DNA of 64,000 nt from Devosia sp. ZB163 (GTDB taxonomy: Bacteria > Pseudomonadota > Alphaproteobacteria > Rhizobiales > Devosiaceae), in the NCBI RefSeq assembly GCF_028613635.1, contig NZ_JAQRMY010000005.1:62001-126000 (forward strand), given 5' to 3'. Position numbers and translations under genes: made by a program. Shown piece after piece: positions 50,582 through 60,252 of this stretch. The notes beneath the pieces were generated by a model, which saw nothing but the letters and a program-made list of their open reading frames with translations, did not search any database and was not told the origin of the DNA. How positions within the stretch are numbered: the stretch's first letter is position 1; each line of letters opens with the position of its first letter.

Positions 50582-50719
50582 CCGCAGCGCGCCGCAACGG
50601 TTTGGCAAGCTCGATTACCAAGTCGTTACACGAGCCCGCCGAAGTATAGATTTGATTAACCATTCCCGACCTAGGGTCGCCGCATGGGCCTGGGGAGGCC
50701 CGTCGGGGCTCGGTGATTC

Positions 50720-52228
50720 GTGCGGCGCTTTCATGTAGCGCTCATAGCCAATTTATGCTGGCTCGCTGCGATGCTCGTCGCGGTGGGCGGTTATGCCGTG
50801 CTCGGTCCCGGGCTGCCTGCCGTCATCATCGCGGGCCTCGCCATCTTCGCTGCTGCCGCCATCGCCATGCTGATCGCGCAATCGGGTGACAACCGGGCGG
50901 CGGATCGGCTGGCCGCATTGGGGCAGGCCGTGGGCGTGCGCGATGCGGTCAGCATCGAGGCGATCGTCTCGAGCCTCGGACAACGCCTCGACAGGGCGCA
51001 CAATTTCAAGTCGGCCTTCTCGAAACTGCGGCAGCCCGTGGCGGTAGTCGGGTTCGACGGGGAGATCCTCGGGGTCAGCAATGGTCTCACCGCCGTGCAG
51101 CCTGCGGCGGAGGAGGGCGGGCTCGTCTCCGACGTGCTGGGCGGCAACGTATTGCTCGAGGATATGGCGGCCGAGAGCATCGTCATGGTCGGCGACCGGC
51201 GGTTCGTTGCCGAACGGCGCGAGCTGGGCGGCGGACGCTCGATGCTCGAGTTCACGCCAGCGGGCTACCACATTGCGGACGACGACTTCGATGCCTTCGT
51301 CGCGGCGCTGAGCAATGGCCGCACCGGGTTCCGCTTCGACGACTGGGGCATGCAGCATTCACCGGCGCTCAAGGCGCTGGGTGGCGCGCTCGAGAATTTC
51401 GACCGGTCGATCATGGCGATCGGGCAGGTGCTGCGCGGCGAAGAGGTGGACGCGCACCTGATGATGGGTGCCGGCGACCTCGCGCCCATGCTCAGGCAGT
51501 TCGAGGCCGACCTGCGCTATCTCCTCAACGAGCGCGACCAGGCGCTGGCGGCCAGGCACCACCTCGAGGCAAAGATGGAGGCGATCCTGCGCGCCATCGA
51601 CCGCTACCGTGCGAGCGTCACCAGCCTTGCGGAACTCGCCGACCAGAGCCGGGCCGGCCTCAACGCCGCCTCGGCGTCGATCGAAAAGAGCCGGGCCCGG
51701 ACGCGGAACGTGCGGACACTCGAGCGGCAGGCCGTCGTCATGGCGGCAGACGCCGCGCTCGCGGTGCAGAAGACCAGTGCCTCGGTGAGTGGGGTGGAAT
51801 CGGTCACGGCCGAGATCGACCGGATGGTCGGCACCATCGAGGATGTGAGCTTCCGCACGAACCTGCTCGCCCTCAATGCGGCGGTCGAAGCGGCGCGCGC
51901 GGGCGAGAAGGGCGCAGGCTTCGCCGTTGTTGCCGCCGAGGTCAGAACGCTCGCCCAGTCGACACAGAAGGCGGCCCGCGAGATCAAGGCGCTGGTCGGC
52001 AACTCGCGGCGGGAGGCGAGCGTCTCCGTCGCCGAGGCGGCCCAGCTCAAGAAAATTCTCACCGGGCTCGGCGGGCATTTAGAGAATCTAAGCAATGAGA
52101 CGGACATGATCGCCGGTGCACTGGATGAGGGCAGCGGCGCCATCGCCCGACTCGATGGCAGCGTAGCTGCCGTCGGCGACGAGGCGGCAAGGGCTCTGCA
52201 GCTTCCGGCGCGCAGGCGTCAGGCCTAG
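50720..52228 (+). CDS. Methyl-accepting-like protein with PAS-type middle and short signalling domain
   Basis: 502 residues from a GTG at 50720. Two closely spaced membrane helices (about 5-25 and 28-48) leave almost no periplasmic part. A PAS-like region (about 95-180: [20 protein letters not shown]) follows, then long helices. The signalling hairpin reads [20 protein letters not shown] near residue 373 and [25 protein letters not shown] replaces the usual AxQTN at the tip, and the returning helix is short. It probably senses a cytosolic cue or acts as a specialised signalling partner. Located between cheD and cheR. Confidence 0.82.
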   Translation: MRRFHVALIANLCWLAAMLVAVGGYAVLGPGLPAVIIAGLAIFAAAAIAMLIAQSGDNRAADRLAALGQAVGVRDAVSIEAIVSSLGQRLDRAHNFKSAFSKLRQPVAVVGFDGEILGVSNGLTAVQPAAEEGGLVSDVLGGNVLLEDMAAESIVMVGDRRFVAERRELGGGRSMLEFTPAGYHIADDDFDAFVAALSNGRTGFRFDDWGMQHSPALKALGGALENFDRSIMAIGQVLRGEEVDAHLMMGAGDLAPMLRQFEADLRYLLNERDQALAARHHLEAKMEAILRAIDRYRASVTSLAELADQSRAGLNAASASIEKSRARTRNVRTLERQAVVMAADAALAVQKTSASVSGVESVTAEIDRMVGTIEDVSFRTNLLALNAAVEAARAGEKGAGFAVVAAEVRTLAQSTQKAAREIKALVGNSRREASVSVAEAAQLKKILTGLGGHLENLSNETDMIAGALDEGSGAIARLDGSVAAVGDEAARALQLPARRRQA

Positions 52229-52248
52229 AATGGGCCGCAGGGGGCAGT

Positions 52249-53109
52249 ATGGATCAGGGCGAATTTGCCCTTAGCGACCGCGAGTTCAATCGGGTCAAGG
52301 CGCGCGTCTACAAGGAAGCCGGCATATCGCTGTCAGATGCCAAGCGCACACTGGTTGTGTCGCGGCTGGGCAAGCTGGTGCGGGCGCTGCGGCTCAACTC
52401 GTTCGATGACTATCTCGATCATCTCGAGCGGCAGGGCACCGCGGCGGACGCGCAGGACTTCATCAACGCCCTGACCACCAACCTCACGCGCTTCTGGCGC
52501 GAGGACCATCACTTCACCCATCTCGAGACCTATGTCGGCCAGCTGATGCAGCGGCGGCCGCGGGTCGAGAACGGGCGCCCACGGCTCCGGATCTGGTCGG
52601 CCGGCTGCTCGACGGGGCAGGAGCCCTACACGATCGCGCTGAGCCTGCTGGCGGCGCATCCCGAGCTCAAGCGCTGGGACTTCCGCATCCTTGCCACCGA
52701 CATCGACACCAATGTCGTCGCCAAGGCGGCGGCGGGTATCTATCCCGAAACCGAACTCAATGGGCTGTCGGCCCAGCAGGTGGCGCTGTTCGAGCGTGCC
52801 GGGGCAGGGCAGGTCCGCATCCCGATGGCGGTGCGTGAACTCATCGCGTTCAAGCCGCTCAACCTGATGAACAACCCCTGGCCGATGCGTGGTCCGTTCG
52901 ACGCCGTCTTCTGCCGGAACGTTGCGATCTATTTCGACAAGAAGACACAGGGCGAGCTGTTCGCGCGGCTTGGCGCGATCCTCGTGCCGGAGGGCTTCCT
53001 CTATATCGGGCACTCCGAAAATCTCGGCGCCGGCGGCGCCAATTTCAAACTGGTCGGCAAGACCATCTACCAGGCACGTGCACAGCAGAAGGCGAGGGAC
53101 GCAGCATGA
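52249..53109 (+). CDS. cheR: Chemoreceptor methyltransferase CheR
   Basis: 286 residues. The N-terminal helical domain (about 5-80) is followed by the SAM-binding domain with IWSAGCSTGQEPYTIALSLL near residue 119. FRILATDIDTNVVAKAAAGI and FDAVFCRNVAIYFDKKTQGE come later. It methylates Glu residues of receptors using S-adenosylmethionine. Two receptors in the window carry a C-terminal xWxxF tail, the tether that CheR's beta subdomain can bind. It overlaps cheB by four bases (ATGA), so the two opposing enzymes are coupled. Confidence 0.94.
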   Translation: MDQGEFALSDREFNRVKARVYKEAGISLSDAKRTLVVSRLGKLVRALRLNSFDDYLDHLERQGTAADAQDFINALTTNLTRFWREDHHFTHLETYVGQLMQRRPRVENGRPRLRIWSAGCSTGQEPYTIALSLLAAHPELKRWDFRILATDIDTNVVAKAAAGIYPETELNGLSAQQVALFERAGAGQVRIPMAVRELIAFKPLNLMNNPWPMRGPFDAVFCRNVAIYFDKKTQGELFARLGAILVPEGFLYIGHSENLGAGGANFKLVGKTIYQARAQQKARDAA

Positions 53110-54152
53110 GTATCAAGGTGCTGGTGGTCGACGACTCCGCCCTCATCCGCGAAGTGCTTTCGCGCACGCTGGGCAAGGATGGCGATATCGTCGTGGTGGG
53201 GACGGCCGAGGATCCGCTGGAGGCGCGCACCAAGGTCAAGGACCTCAACCCGGACGTGGTGACGCTCGACATCGAGATGCCCAACATGAACGGGCTGCAG
53301 TTCCTCGATAAGCTCATGCGGCTCCATCCGCTGCCGGTGGTGATGGTTTCGACGCTGACCACCAAGGGCGCAAGCGAGACGCTCCTCGCGCTGGAGCTGG
53401 GCGCGGTCGATTTCGTGGCCAAGCCCAACGCAACACTTGCGGGCGGGCTCGACGCCTTCGGCGAGAACCTGCGCCAGAAGGTGCGCGCTGCCGCCAACTC
53501 CGACGTCAAGGGTCGCGCCCTGAAGGCGCCGCCGGCCAATGTGCCGGTGCGCACGGCCGTGGCGCCGGCCGGCGCGCTGATCGCCATCGGTGCATCGACC
53601 GGTGGGGTCGAGGCCATCCGCGTCGTGCTCAGCCAGATGCCGCCCGACTGCCCGCCGATTGTCATCGCCCAGCACATGCCCGCCGGCTTCACGTCGCGCT
53701 TCGCCGGGCGGCTCGACGAACTGAGCGAGCTCAAGGTGCGCGAGGCCGAGGACCGCATGCCGCTCCTGCCGGGCCATGCCTATGTGGCACGCGGCGACTA
53801 TCACCTGCGCGTCGAGCGCAGCTCGGGCCAGCTCAAGTGCCGGGTGGCGCAGGACGAGCTTGCTTCGGGCCACCGGCCGAGCGTCGATGTCCTGTTCGAA
53901 TCCGTGGCCAAGACGATCGGACCGATGGCGGTTGGGGCGATCCTCACCGGCATGGGCCGTGACGGGGCGCGCGGCCTCAAGCTGATGCGCGATGCAGGGG
54001 CCTACACGGTTGGTCAGAGCCAGGCTTCGGCGCTGGTCTACGGCATGCCGCGCGTTGCGTTCGAGGAAGGTGCCGTGATCGAGCAGGCGCCGGTCGAGGC
54101 CATCGCGGGCCGGCTGGCAGCGGCGCTGACGCGGCTGAAATCCGCGGCATAA
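53106..54152 (+). CDS. cheB: Chemoreceptor methylesterase/deamidase CheB
   Basis: 348 residues. Receiver domain (about 1-120) with acidic pair Asp 9-10 and phosphoacceptor Asp 55 in VVTLDIEMPNMNG. A linker of about 35 residues leads to the esterase domain with catalytic Ser 164 in AIGASTGGVEAI, His in VIAQHMPAGFTSRF and Asp in LTGMGRDGARGLKL. It removes methyl groups from receptors when phosphorylated by CheA. cheA itself is not in the window. Confidence 0.95.
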   Translation: MSIKVLVVDDSALIREVLSRTLGKDGDIVVVGTAEDPLEARTKVKDLNPDVVTLDIEMPNMNGLQFLDKLMRLHPLPVVMVSTLTTKGASETLLALELGAVDFVAKPNATLAGGLDAFGENLRQKVRAAANSDVKGRALKAPPANVPVRTAVAPAGALIAIGASTGGVEAIRVVLSQMPPDCPPIVIAQHMPAGFTSRFAGRLDELSELKVREAEDRMPLLPGHAYVARGDYHLRVERSSGQLKCRVAQDELASGHRPSVDVLFESVAKTIGPMAVGAILTGMGRDGARGLKLMRDAGAYTVGQSQASALVYGMPRVAFEEGAVIEQAPVEAIAGRLAAALTRLKSAA

Positions 54153-54250
54153 CACGGCATCGGATTGATGGTTTGGTAACGGAATGTGCCTAGGGTTTTG
54201 CGATACGCAACCCGGGCGTTTTTCGGGCAGCTAGAAGGCGTAGCGTAACA

Positions 54251-54640
54251 ATGCCGAAGGCAAGTGCTATCAGCGTGATGATCGTCGATGACCAGCAGTC
54301 CATGCGGGGCATCTGTAAATACATCCTCACTCAACTGGGGTTCACCAACATCATCGAGGCCAAGTCCGGGCGCGACGCCCTGGGCAAGCTCGAGAAGAGC
54401 CCGGTGGATCTCATCATCTCCGACTGGAATATGGATGACATCGACGGGCTGACGCTGCTGCGCGTCATCCGCAAGCATCCCAAGACCCAGTCCATGCCCT
54501 TCATCATGGCGACCGGCCGCTCCGACAAGGAGCAGGTGAAGGAAGCGATCTCGTCGGGCGTGAACAACTACATCATCAAACCGTTCGATGCCTCGACCAT
54601 GAAGAAGCGTATCGAGGCGGTGATCGGCGTCCTCTCCTGA
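54251..54640 (+). CDS. cheY: Single-domain response regulator CheY
   Basis: 129 residues. Acidic pair Asp 13-14 in VMIVDDQQS, phosphoacceptor Asp 58 in IISDWNMDDIDG, switch Thr 88 in IMATGRS and Lys 110 in NYIIKPF. This is the set needed for a phosphate-switched flagellar regulator. It lies about 100 bases after cheB and is followed by a strong terminator, so it is the last gene of the cheD-cheR-cheB-cheY run. Rhizobial species often have two CheY proteins, one a phosphate sink; which this is cannot be read. Confidence 0.93.
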   Translation: MPKASAISVMIVDDQQSMRGICKYILTQLGFTNIIEAKSGRDALGKLEKSPVDLIISDWNMDDIDGLTLLRVIRKHPKTQSMPFIMATGRSDKEQVKEAISSGVNNYIIKPFDASTMKKRIEAVIGVLS

Positions 54641-54670
54641 CGCCAACGACCCCTCGCGGAAGCTGCTACC

Positions 54671-54697
54671 GGCCGCCTTCGGGCGGCCTTTGCTTTT
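54671..54697 (+). terminator. Intrinsic terminator after cheY
   Basis: GGCCGCC (54671-54677) and GGCGGCC (54682-54688) form a 7-bp GC stem with a stable TTCG loop, followed by TTTGCTTTT. It lies about 30 bases after the cheY stop. Confidence 0.88.
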
Positions 54698-54738
54698 GGT
54701 GCTCCGAAATCGACCGGACCCGCTTGGTTGCGACCGTC

Positions 54739-54756
54739 GCGTAATCAGAAATTAAG
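54739..54756 (+). promoter_or_regulatory. 18-base element shared by two receptor genes, copy 1
   Basis: GCGTAATCAGAAATTAAG, identical to 57520-57537. It ends about 142 bases before the receptor ATG at 54899; the second copy lies at a similar distance (about 132) from its receptor. Likely a promoter or activator site for receptor genes. Confidence 0.6.
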
Positions 54757-54898
54757 CCCCGCTGCCTAGTCTTCCGCCGTTCGTTGCGAAGGCCTGGGGG
54801 GATGGGGTCGACGTTGAACGGTCGCGCAGGCTGACTTGAGCCTGCCCCAGGCGTTTCTGCCCCCTGTATCGAAGGCCGATATACTCGAGGGGGTAGGC

Positions 54899-57415
54899 AT
54901 GGGATTGTTTCCGAATTTGAAGATTGCACAGAAGCTGCCGCTGGCCTTGGCCGGGATGGCGCTGCTCGCCAGCGCGGGCGTGGGACTGGGGAGCTATTTC
55001 GTCGGCTCGTCGATGGTCGCCGAGATGAGCGCCCGCCAGATCCACACTGTGGCATCGGCCCATGCCGACAAGTTCAAGACCTACCTCGACACCATCCAGT
55101 CCGATCTCATCACCACCGCGACCACCGACAGCGCAGTGACGGCGGCGCGCGACTTCGCCATTGCGTGGAAGAGCTTCGCCAAGGCGACGCCGCCAGAAGA
55201 GCCCGTCACCGTGCTGCGCGATGCGTTCATCACCAACAACCCGCATCCGGCGGGGCAGCGGCAGATGCTCGATGTCAACGACAAGGGCCGCACCAACTAC
55301 GACACCACGCATGACAAGGTGCAGGCCACCTTCCGGCGCCAACTCGAGGCGCGGGGCTACCAGGATCTCTACATCTTCGACATCACCGGCAACCTCGTCT
55401 ACTCGGTGATGAAGAACGAAGACTTCGCCATGAACTTCGCCGAGGGCGAGTTGGCCGGGACAGGGCTCGGCCGTGCCTTCCAGGCTGCGGCGAAGCTCAC
55501 CGAGCGCGGCCAGGTCGCCTTCGAGGATGCGTCGGTCTATCCGATCAGCGGCGTGCCGGCGAGCTTCCTCGCCACTCCGATACTCGACCAGCGCGGCAAG
55601 CTGATGGGCGTCATGGCCTTCCAGATGCCGGTCATCGCCATCAACACGATGCTGCAGGACAACTCCAATCTCGGCCAGTCCGCCGAGAGCTTCGTGGTCG
55701 GAGCCGACAAGCTGTTCCGCACCGATTCGCTGTTCTCGGAGGGCGACGACACCCTCGTTTCCACTTACGACGATCCGGTCATCGACGCCGCCCTCGCCGG
55801 CAACGCCGCCGACGGGGTCACCAGCAGCTATCGCGGCATGCGCATGATCGCGACGGCCGAGCCGGTTTCGTTCAACGGCACCACTTGGGCGATGGTCACG
55901 ACCATCTCGGAGGAAGAGGCGTTCGCTTCGGTCGCAGTGTTGCGCAACACGATGCTGCTGATCAGCGCCGGCCTGCTGGCAGTTGCGGGGCTGCTCGGGT
56001 TTGCCTTCTCGCGGACCATCACCAAGCCGATCAGCCGGCTCACCGGAACGATGAACGCGCTCGCCGAAGGCAAGCTCGAGACCAAGGTGACAGGAGCGGG
56101 ACGGCGCGACGAGATCGGCGCCATGGCGCGGGCCGTGCAGGTCTTCAAGGAGAACGCGCTCAAGGTCAGCGAGATGACCGAAGGCGAGCGCACGGCCTCG
56201 ATCCAGCGCCGGAACGAACGCACGCAGATGATGCAGACGCTGCAGAAGGCGTTCGGCGAAGTGGTGGATGCGGCGATCGACGGTGATTTCTCCAAGCGCG
56301 TCGGTGCCGAGTTCCCCGATGCAGAGCTCAACGCGCTCGCCCACGGTGTCAACGAACTGGTGGCGACGGTCGACCGCGGCCTCAGCGAGACCGGATCGGT
56401 GCTCGGGGCACTTGCCGACACGGACCTGACGCGCCGGGTGGCCGGCGACTACCGGGGCGCGTTCCTGCAGCTGAAGACAGATACGAATGCGGTGGCGGAG
56501 AAGCTGACCGAGATCGTCGGGGGGCTGAAGCAGACCTCGCGCGGACTGAAGACCGCGACCTCCGAGATTCTCTCGGGTGCGAACGACCTGAGCGAGCGGA
56601 CGACCAAGCAGGCGGCGACGATCGAGGAGACGTCGGCTGCCATGGAGCAGCTCTCGAGCACCGTGCTCGCCAATGCCGAGCGGGCCAAGGATGCGTCCAG
56701 CGTTGCCGCATCGGTGACGCGGACCGCCGAGGAGGGCGGCCAGGTGATGCATCAGGCGACCGATGCCATGGAGCGCATCACCCATTCGTCGGGCAAGATC
56801 TCCAACATCATCGGCATGATCGACGACATCGCGTTCCAGACGAACCTCCTTGCGCTCAACGCATCGGTGGAAGCGGCGCGGGCCGGCGATGCCGGCAAGG
56901 GCTTTGCGGTGGTTGCCGTGGAAGTGCGCCGTCTCGCCCAGTCCGCCGCGCAGGCTTCGTCGGAGGTCAAGGCGCTGATCGAGCAATCGGGCAGCGAGGT
57001 GAAGGGCGGCAGCAAGCTCGTGGCGGAGGCCGCGGCCAAGCTCGAGGCGATGCTGGTTGCGGCGCGCTCGTCGAACGAGCTGATGGATTCGATCGCCCGC
57101 GCCAGCCAGGAGCAGGCTTCGGCGATCGAGGAAGTGAACGCGGCCGTGCGCCAGATGGACGAGATGACCCAGCACAATGCAGCGCTGGTCGAGGAGACCA
57201 ATGCGGCGATCGAGCAGACCGAGGCGCAGGCCGCCGAGCTCGACCGCATCGTCGAGGTGTTCCACACCGACGGCGGTGCTGCTGCCTCCGCATCGGCTCC
57301 CGTGGCCGCTCCGGCGAAGGGCATCAAGGCGCTGCAGGCCAAGGTTCGAGACGCGGCGAAATCGTATCTCAGCCATGGCAACGCCGCTGTCGACAAGGAC
57401 TGGGCCGAGTTCTGA
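54899..57415 (+). CDS. Methyl-accepting chemotaxis protein with large periplasmic sensor and CheR tether
   Basis: 838 residues from ATG 54899 behind GAGGGGG. Helix 1 lies at about 13-35, a Cache-like periplasmic domain of about 300 residues follows, and helix 2 is at about 348-368 ([18 protein letters not shown]). HAMP follows at [20 protein letters not shown], then more HAMP-like repeats ([16 protein letters not shown]). The signalling domain has [20 protein letters not shown] near 638. The chain ends KDWAEF, an xWxxF pentapeptide that tethers CheR and CheB. The kinase-control part is almost the same as in the next receptor. Ligand unknown. Confidence 0.92.
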   Translation: MGLFPNLKIAQKLPLALAGMALLASAGVGLGSYFVGSSMVAEMSARQIHTVASAHADKFKTYLDTIQSDLITTATTDSAVTAARDFAIAWKSFAKATPPEEPVTVLRDAFITNNPHPAGQRQMLDVNDKGRTNYDTTHDKVQATFRRQLEARGYQDLYIFDITGNLVYSVMKNEDFAMNFAEGELAGTGLGRAFQAAAKLTERGQVAFEDASVYPISGVPASFLATPILDQRGKLMGVMAFQMPVIAINTMLQDNSNLGQSAESFVVGADKLFRTDSLFSEGDDTLVSTYDDPVIDAALAGNAADGVTSSYRGMRMIATAEPVSFNGTTWAMVTTISEEEAFASVAVLRNTMLLISAGLLAVAGLLGFAFSRTITKPISRLTGTMNALAEGKLETKVTGAGRRDEIGAMARAVQVFKENALKVSEMTEGERTASIQRRNERTQMMQTLQKAFGEVVDAAIDGDFSKRVGAEFPDAELNALAHGVNELVATVDRGLSETGSVLGALADTDLTRRVAGDYRGAFLQLKTDTNAVAEKLTEIVGGLKQTSRGLKTATSEILSGANDLSERTTKQAATIEETSAAMEQLSSTVLANAERAKDASSVAASVTRTAEEGGQVMHQATDAMERITHSSGKISNIIGMIDDIAFQTNLLALNASVEAARAGDAGKGFAVVAVEVRRLAQSAAQASSEVKALIEQSGSEVKGGSKLVAEAAAKLEAMLVAARSSNELMDSIARASQEQASAIEEVNAAVRQMDEMTQHNAALVEETNAAIEQTEAQAAELDRIVEVFHTDGGAAASASAPVAAPAKGIKALQAKVRDAAKSYLSHGNAAVDKDWAEF

Positions 57416-57434
57416 GATCGCTTGACCGAGCTTC

Positions 57435-57460
57435 AAAGGCCGCCTCCGGGCGGCCTTTTT
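57435..57460 (+). terminator. Intrinsic terminator between the first two receptor genes
   Basis: AAAGGCCGCC (57435-57444) pairs with GGCGGCCTTT (57449-57458) and a T-run continues to 57460. Each receptor gene is therefore its own transcript. Confidence 0.92.
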
Positions 57461-57519
57461 CGTTTCGGCCGATGTAATCGAATACACGCCCGGAAATGCT
57501 GGGGTCTCTGCGTCTCGAT

Positions 57520-57537
57520 GCGTAATCAGAAATTAAG
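57520..57537 (+). promoter_or_regulatory. 18-base element shared by two receptor genes, copy 2
   Basis: GCGTAATCAGAAATTAAG, an exact copy of 54739-54756. It ends about 132 bases before the receptor ATG at 57670. Flanking sequence differs from the first copy, so the element itself seems conserved rather than the whole leader. Confidence 0.6.
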
Positions 57538-57669
57538 AGCAGAGCACGTACTGTTCCAATGAAATCGTTTTCGGCCTCGGGAGGGGGTGGGGCCGGAGTG
57601 AGCGCGGGTGCATGCCCGCCTTAACCCGTTTCATCCCCGCCGGCCGCTGCTCGAGGGGAGGGTTGCGAT

Positions 57670-60195
57670 ATGGGTTGGCTTCCGAAGTTCAGGATTGCGC
57701 AGAAGCTGCCGCTGGCCATGGTCGGATCGGCGCTGGTGGTGAGTGCCGGCGTCGGCATCGCCAGCTACCTGATCGGCTCGAGCACGGTGGCCGATCTCAG
57801 CGCGCGGCAAATGCAGACGATCGCTGCCGGCCGCGCCCACGCGTTCGAGACCTACCTCGGCACCATCGAGGGCGACCTCGTCAATTCGGCTGCCACCGAG
57901 AGCATCCAGACCACGCTGCGCGACCTCGGCATCGGCTGGGGCCAGTTCGGGACGGCCAAGCCCGCTGCCGACCCGGTGGCAACGCTGCGCGCCAACTACA
58001 TCGACAAGAACCCCAATGCCGAGGGTGCGCGCCAGCTGCTCGACACGCCGGCCGACACCACCGGCAAGAAATGGAACTACGACTTCGCGCACTCCAAGGT
58101 GCACCCCAACTTCCGCAGCCAGGCCGAGCGTAGTGGCTACGAGGACGTGTACCTGATCGATACGGCGGGCAACGTCATCTACTCGGTGATGAAGAACGAC
58201 GACTTCGCGGCGAATGTCGCGGAGGGCGGCCAGTACGCCGATACCGGGCTCGGCCGCGCCTATCGCACTGCGATGGCCTTCACCGAACGGGGGCAGGTCG
58301 CGTTCGAGGATCTCTCCGCCTATGCCCCGTCGGCCGGGGTGCCGGCGAGCTTCCTCGCTACGGCAGTGTTCGATCCGCGCAAGAAGCTGATCGGCGTCAT
58401 GGCCATCCGCATGCCGGTCGCGCCCATCACGAAGTTGATGCAGGACACGGCCAATCTCGGCGCGACGGGCGAGAGCTTCTATGTCGGCGCCGACAAGCTG
58501 CTGCGCTCGGACTCGCTGTTCTCGGAGGGCGACGACACGCTCGCCACCGCCTACGACAACCCGGTGGTCGATGCGGCACTTGCCGGTACGGCCAGCCAGG
58601 GCACGACGAGCGACTATCGCGGCATGCGCATGATCGCGACGGCCGAGCCGGTCGAGTTCAACGGCGCCAGATGGGCCATGGTCACCACTATCGGGGAGGA
58701 CGAGGCTTTCGCGCCGATCGCGCAACTGAGGAACATGATGCTGGCCGTCGGCGCGCTGCTGCTGGCCGCGGCCGCCGTGCTCGGCCTTGTCTTCAGCCGG
58801 ACGGTGACCAAGCCGATCAGCCGCCTCACTGCGACGATGAACGCGCTCGCGGAGGGTAAGCTCGAGACCGAGGTGAAGGGCGCAGGGCGCAGCGACGAGA
58901 TCGGCGACATGGCGCGGGCGGTCGAGGTGTTCAAGGTCAATGCGCTCAAGGTCAACGAGATGACCGAAGGGGAGCGCACCGCCTCGATCCAGCGCCGCAC
59001 CGAGCGCACGCACATGATGCAGGCACTGCAGCAGGCCTTCGGCGAGGTGGTCGATGCGGCAATTGCAGGCGACTTCTCCAAGCGCGTCAATGCCGAGTTC
59101 CCCGATCCCGAGCTCAACGCGCTGGCCCGTGGCGTCAACGAGCTGGTCGAGACGGTCGATCGTGGCATGAGCGAGACCGGCGAGGTTCTTGCGGCGCTCG
59201 CCCATACCGATCTCACCCGTCGCGTCGAAGGCGACTACGAGGGCGCGTTCCTGCGGCTCAAGACGGACACCAATCAGGTGGCCGAAAAGCTCAGCCAGAT
59301 CGTCTCGGGTCTCAAGGAGACCTCGCGCGGGCTGAAGATCGCGACGTCGGAAATTCTGTCGGGTGCGAACGACCTCAGCGAGCGCACGACCAAGCAGGCG
59401 GCGACGATCGAGGAGACGTCGGCTGCGATGGAGCAGCTGTCGGGCACGGTGCTCGCCAATGCCGAGCGGGCCAAGGATGCCTCCAATGTCGCGGCGGCGG
59501 TGACGCGGACCGCCGAGGAGGGCGGGCAGGTCATGCATCAGGCGACCAACGCCATGGAGCGGATCACCACCTCGTCGGGCAAGATCTCCAACATCATCGG
59601 CATGATCGACGACATTGCTTTCCAGACGAACCTGCTGGCGCTCAACGCTTCGGTCGAGGCGGCGCGCGCCGGCGAGGCGGGGAAGGGCTTTGCGGTGGTT
59701 GCCGTCGAGGTGCGGCGCCTCGCCCAGTCGGCGGCTCAGGCGTCGAGCGAGGTCAAGGTCCTCATCGAGCAGTCCGGTACCGAGGTGAAGGGCGGCAGCA
59801 AGCTCGTGGCCGAGGCCGCAGCCAAGCTCGAGGCGATGCTGGTCGCGGCCCGATCGTCGAACGAGCTGATGGACTCGATCGCGCGGGCCAGCCAGGAGCA
59901 GGCTTCGGCGATCGAGGAGGTCAACGCCGCCGTCCGGCAGATGGACGAGATGACCCAGCACAATGCGGCGCTGGTCGAGGAGACCAACGCGGCGATCGAG
60001 CAGACCGAGGCGCAAGCCGTCGAGCTCGACCGCATCGTCGATGTGTTCCGTACCGGCGAGGTCGCTACCGCGGCCCGTGCTCCGGAACCTCCGGCCAAGG
60101 GCATCAAGGCGATGCAGGAGAAGGTGCGGTCCGCCGCGCGCTCCTATCTCAGCCGGGGCAATGCGGCCGTCGACAAGGACTGGTCCGAGTTCTGA
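57670..60195 (+). CDS. Methyl-accepting chemotaxis protein, paralogue of the preceding receptor, with CheR tether
   Basis: 841 residues from ATG 57670 behind GAGGGGAGGG. Same layout as the receptor at 54899: helix 1 near 13-35, a periplasmic domain of about 300 residues, helix 2 near 355-376 and HAMP from [20 protein letters not shown]. Second HAMP-like segments follow, then the signalling hairpin with [20 protein letters not shown]. It ends KDWSEF, again a tether pentapeptide. The periplasmic halves have diverged, with different loops around residues 95-140, while the cytoplasmic halves are nearly identical. This is a recent duplication with a new sensor specificity. Confidence 0.92.
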   Translation: MGWLPKFRIAQKLPLAMVGSALVVSAGVGIASYLIGSSTVADLSARQMQTIAAGRAHAFETYLGTIEGDLVNSAATESIQTTLRDLGIGWGQFGTAKPAADPVATLRANYIDKNPNAEGARQLLDTPADTTGKKWNYDFAHSKVHPNFRSQAERSGYEDVYLIDTAGNVIYSVMKNDDFAANVAEGGQYADTGLGRAYRTAMAFTERGQVAFEDLSAYAPSAGVPASFLATAVFDPRKKLIGVMAIRMPVAPITKLMQDTANLGATGESFYVGADKLLRSDSLFSEGDDTLATAYDNPVVDAALAGTASQGTTSDYRGMRMIATAEPVEFNGARWAMVTTIGEDEAFAPIAQLRNMMLAVGALLLAAAAVLGLVFSRTVTKPISRLTATMNALAEGKLETEVKGAGRSDEIGDMARAVEVFKVNALKVNEMTEGERTASIQRRTERTHMMQALQQAFGEVVDAAIAGDFSKRVNAEFPDPELNALARGVNELVETVDRGMSETGEVLAALAHTDLTRRVEGDYEGAFLRLKTDTNQVAEKLSQIVSGLKETSRGLKIATSEILSGANDLSERTTKQAATIEETSAAMEQLSGTVLANAERAKDASNVAAAVTRTAEEGGQVMHQATNAMERITTSSGKISNIIGMIDDIAFQTNLLALNASVEAARAGEAGKGFAVVAVEVRRLAQSAAQASSEVKVLIEQSGTEVKGGSKLVAEAAAKLEAMLVAARSSNELMDSIARASQEQASAIEEVNAAVRQMDEMTQHNAALVEETNAAIEQTEAQAVELDRIVDVFRTGEVATAARAPEPPAKGIKAMQEKVRSAARSYLSRGNAAVDKDWSEF

Positions 60196-60252
60196 TCCCA
60201 CGGGGCGCCGGTTGGCGCCCCGCTTTCCTTGCTTTGTCCAGGAGGACTCGGC

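Noticed and set aside
50640-54785. CCTAG-containing motif preceded by TTAA or GTAA before the 50720 gene, cheY and the first receptor as a common flagellar promoter
   Set aside because: Spacing varies, the second receptor lacks it, and only three weak examples exist, so it cannot be supported by eye.
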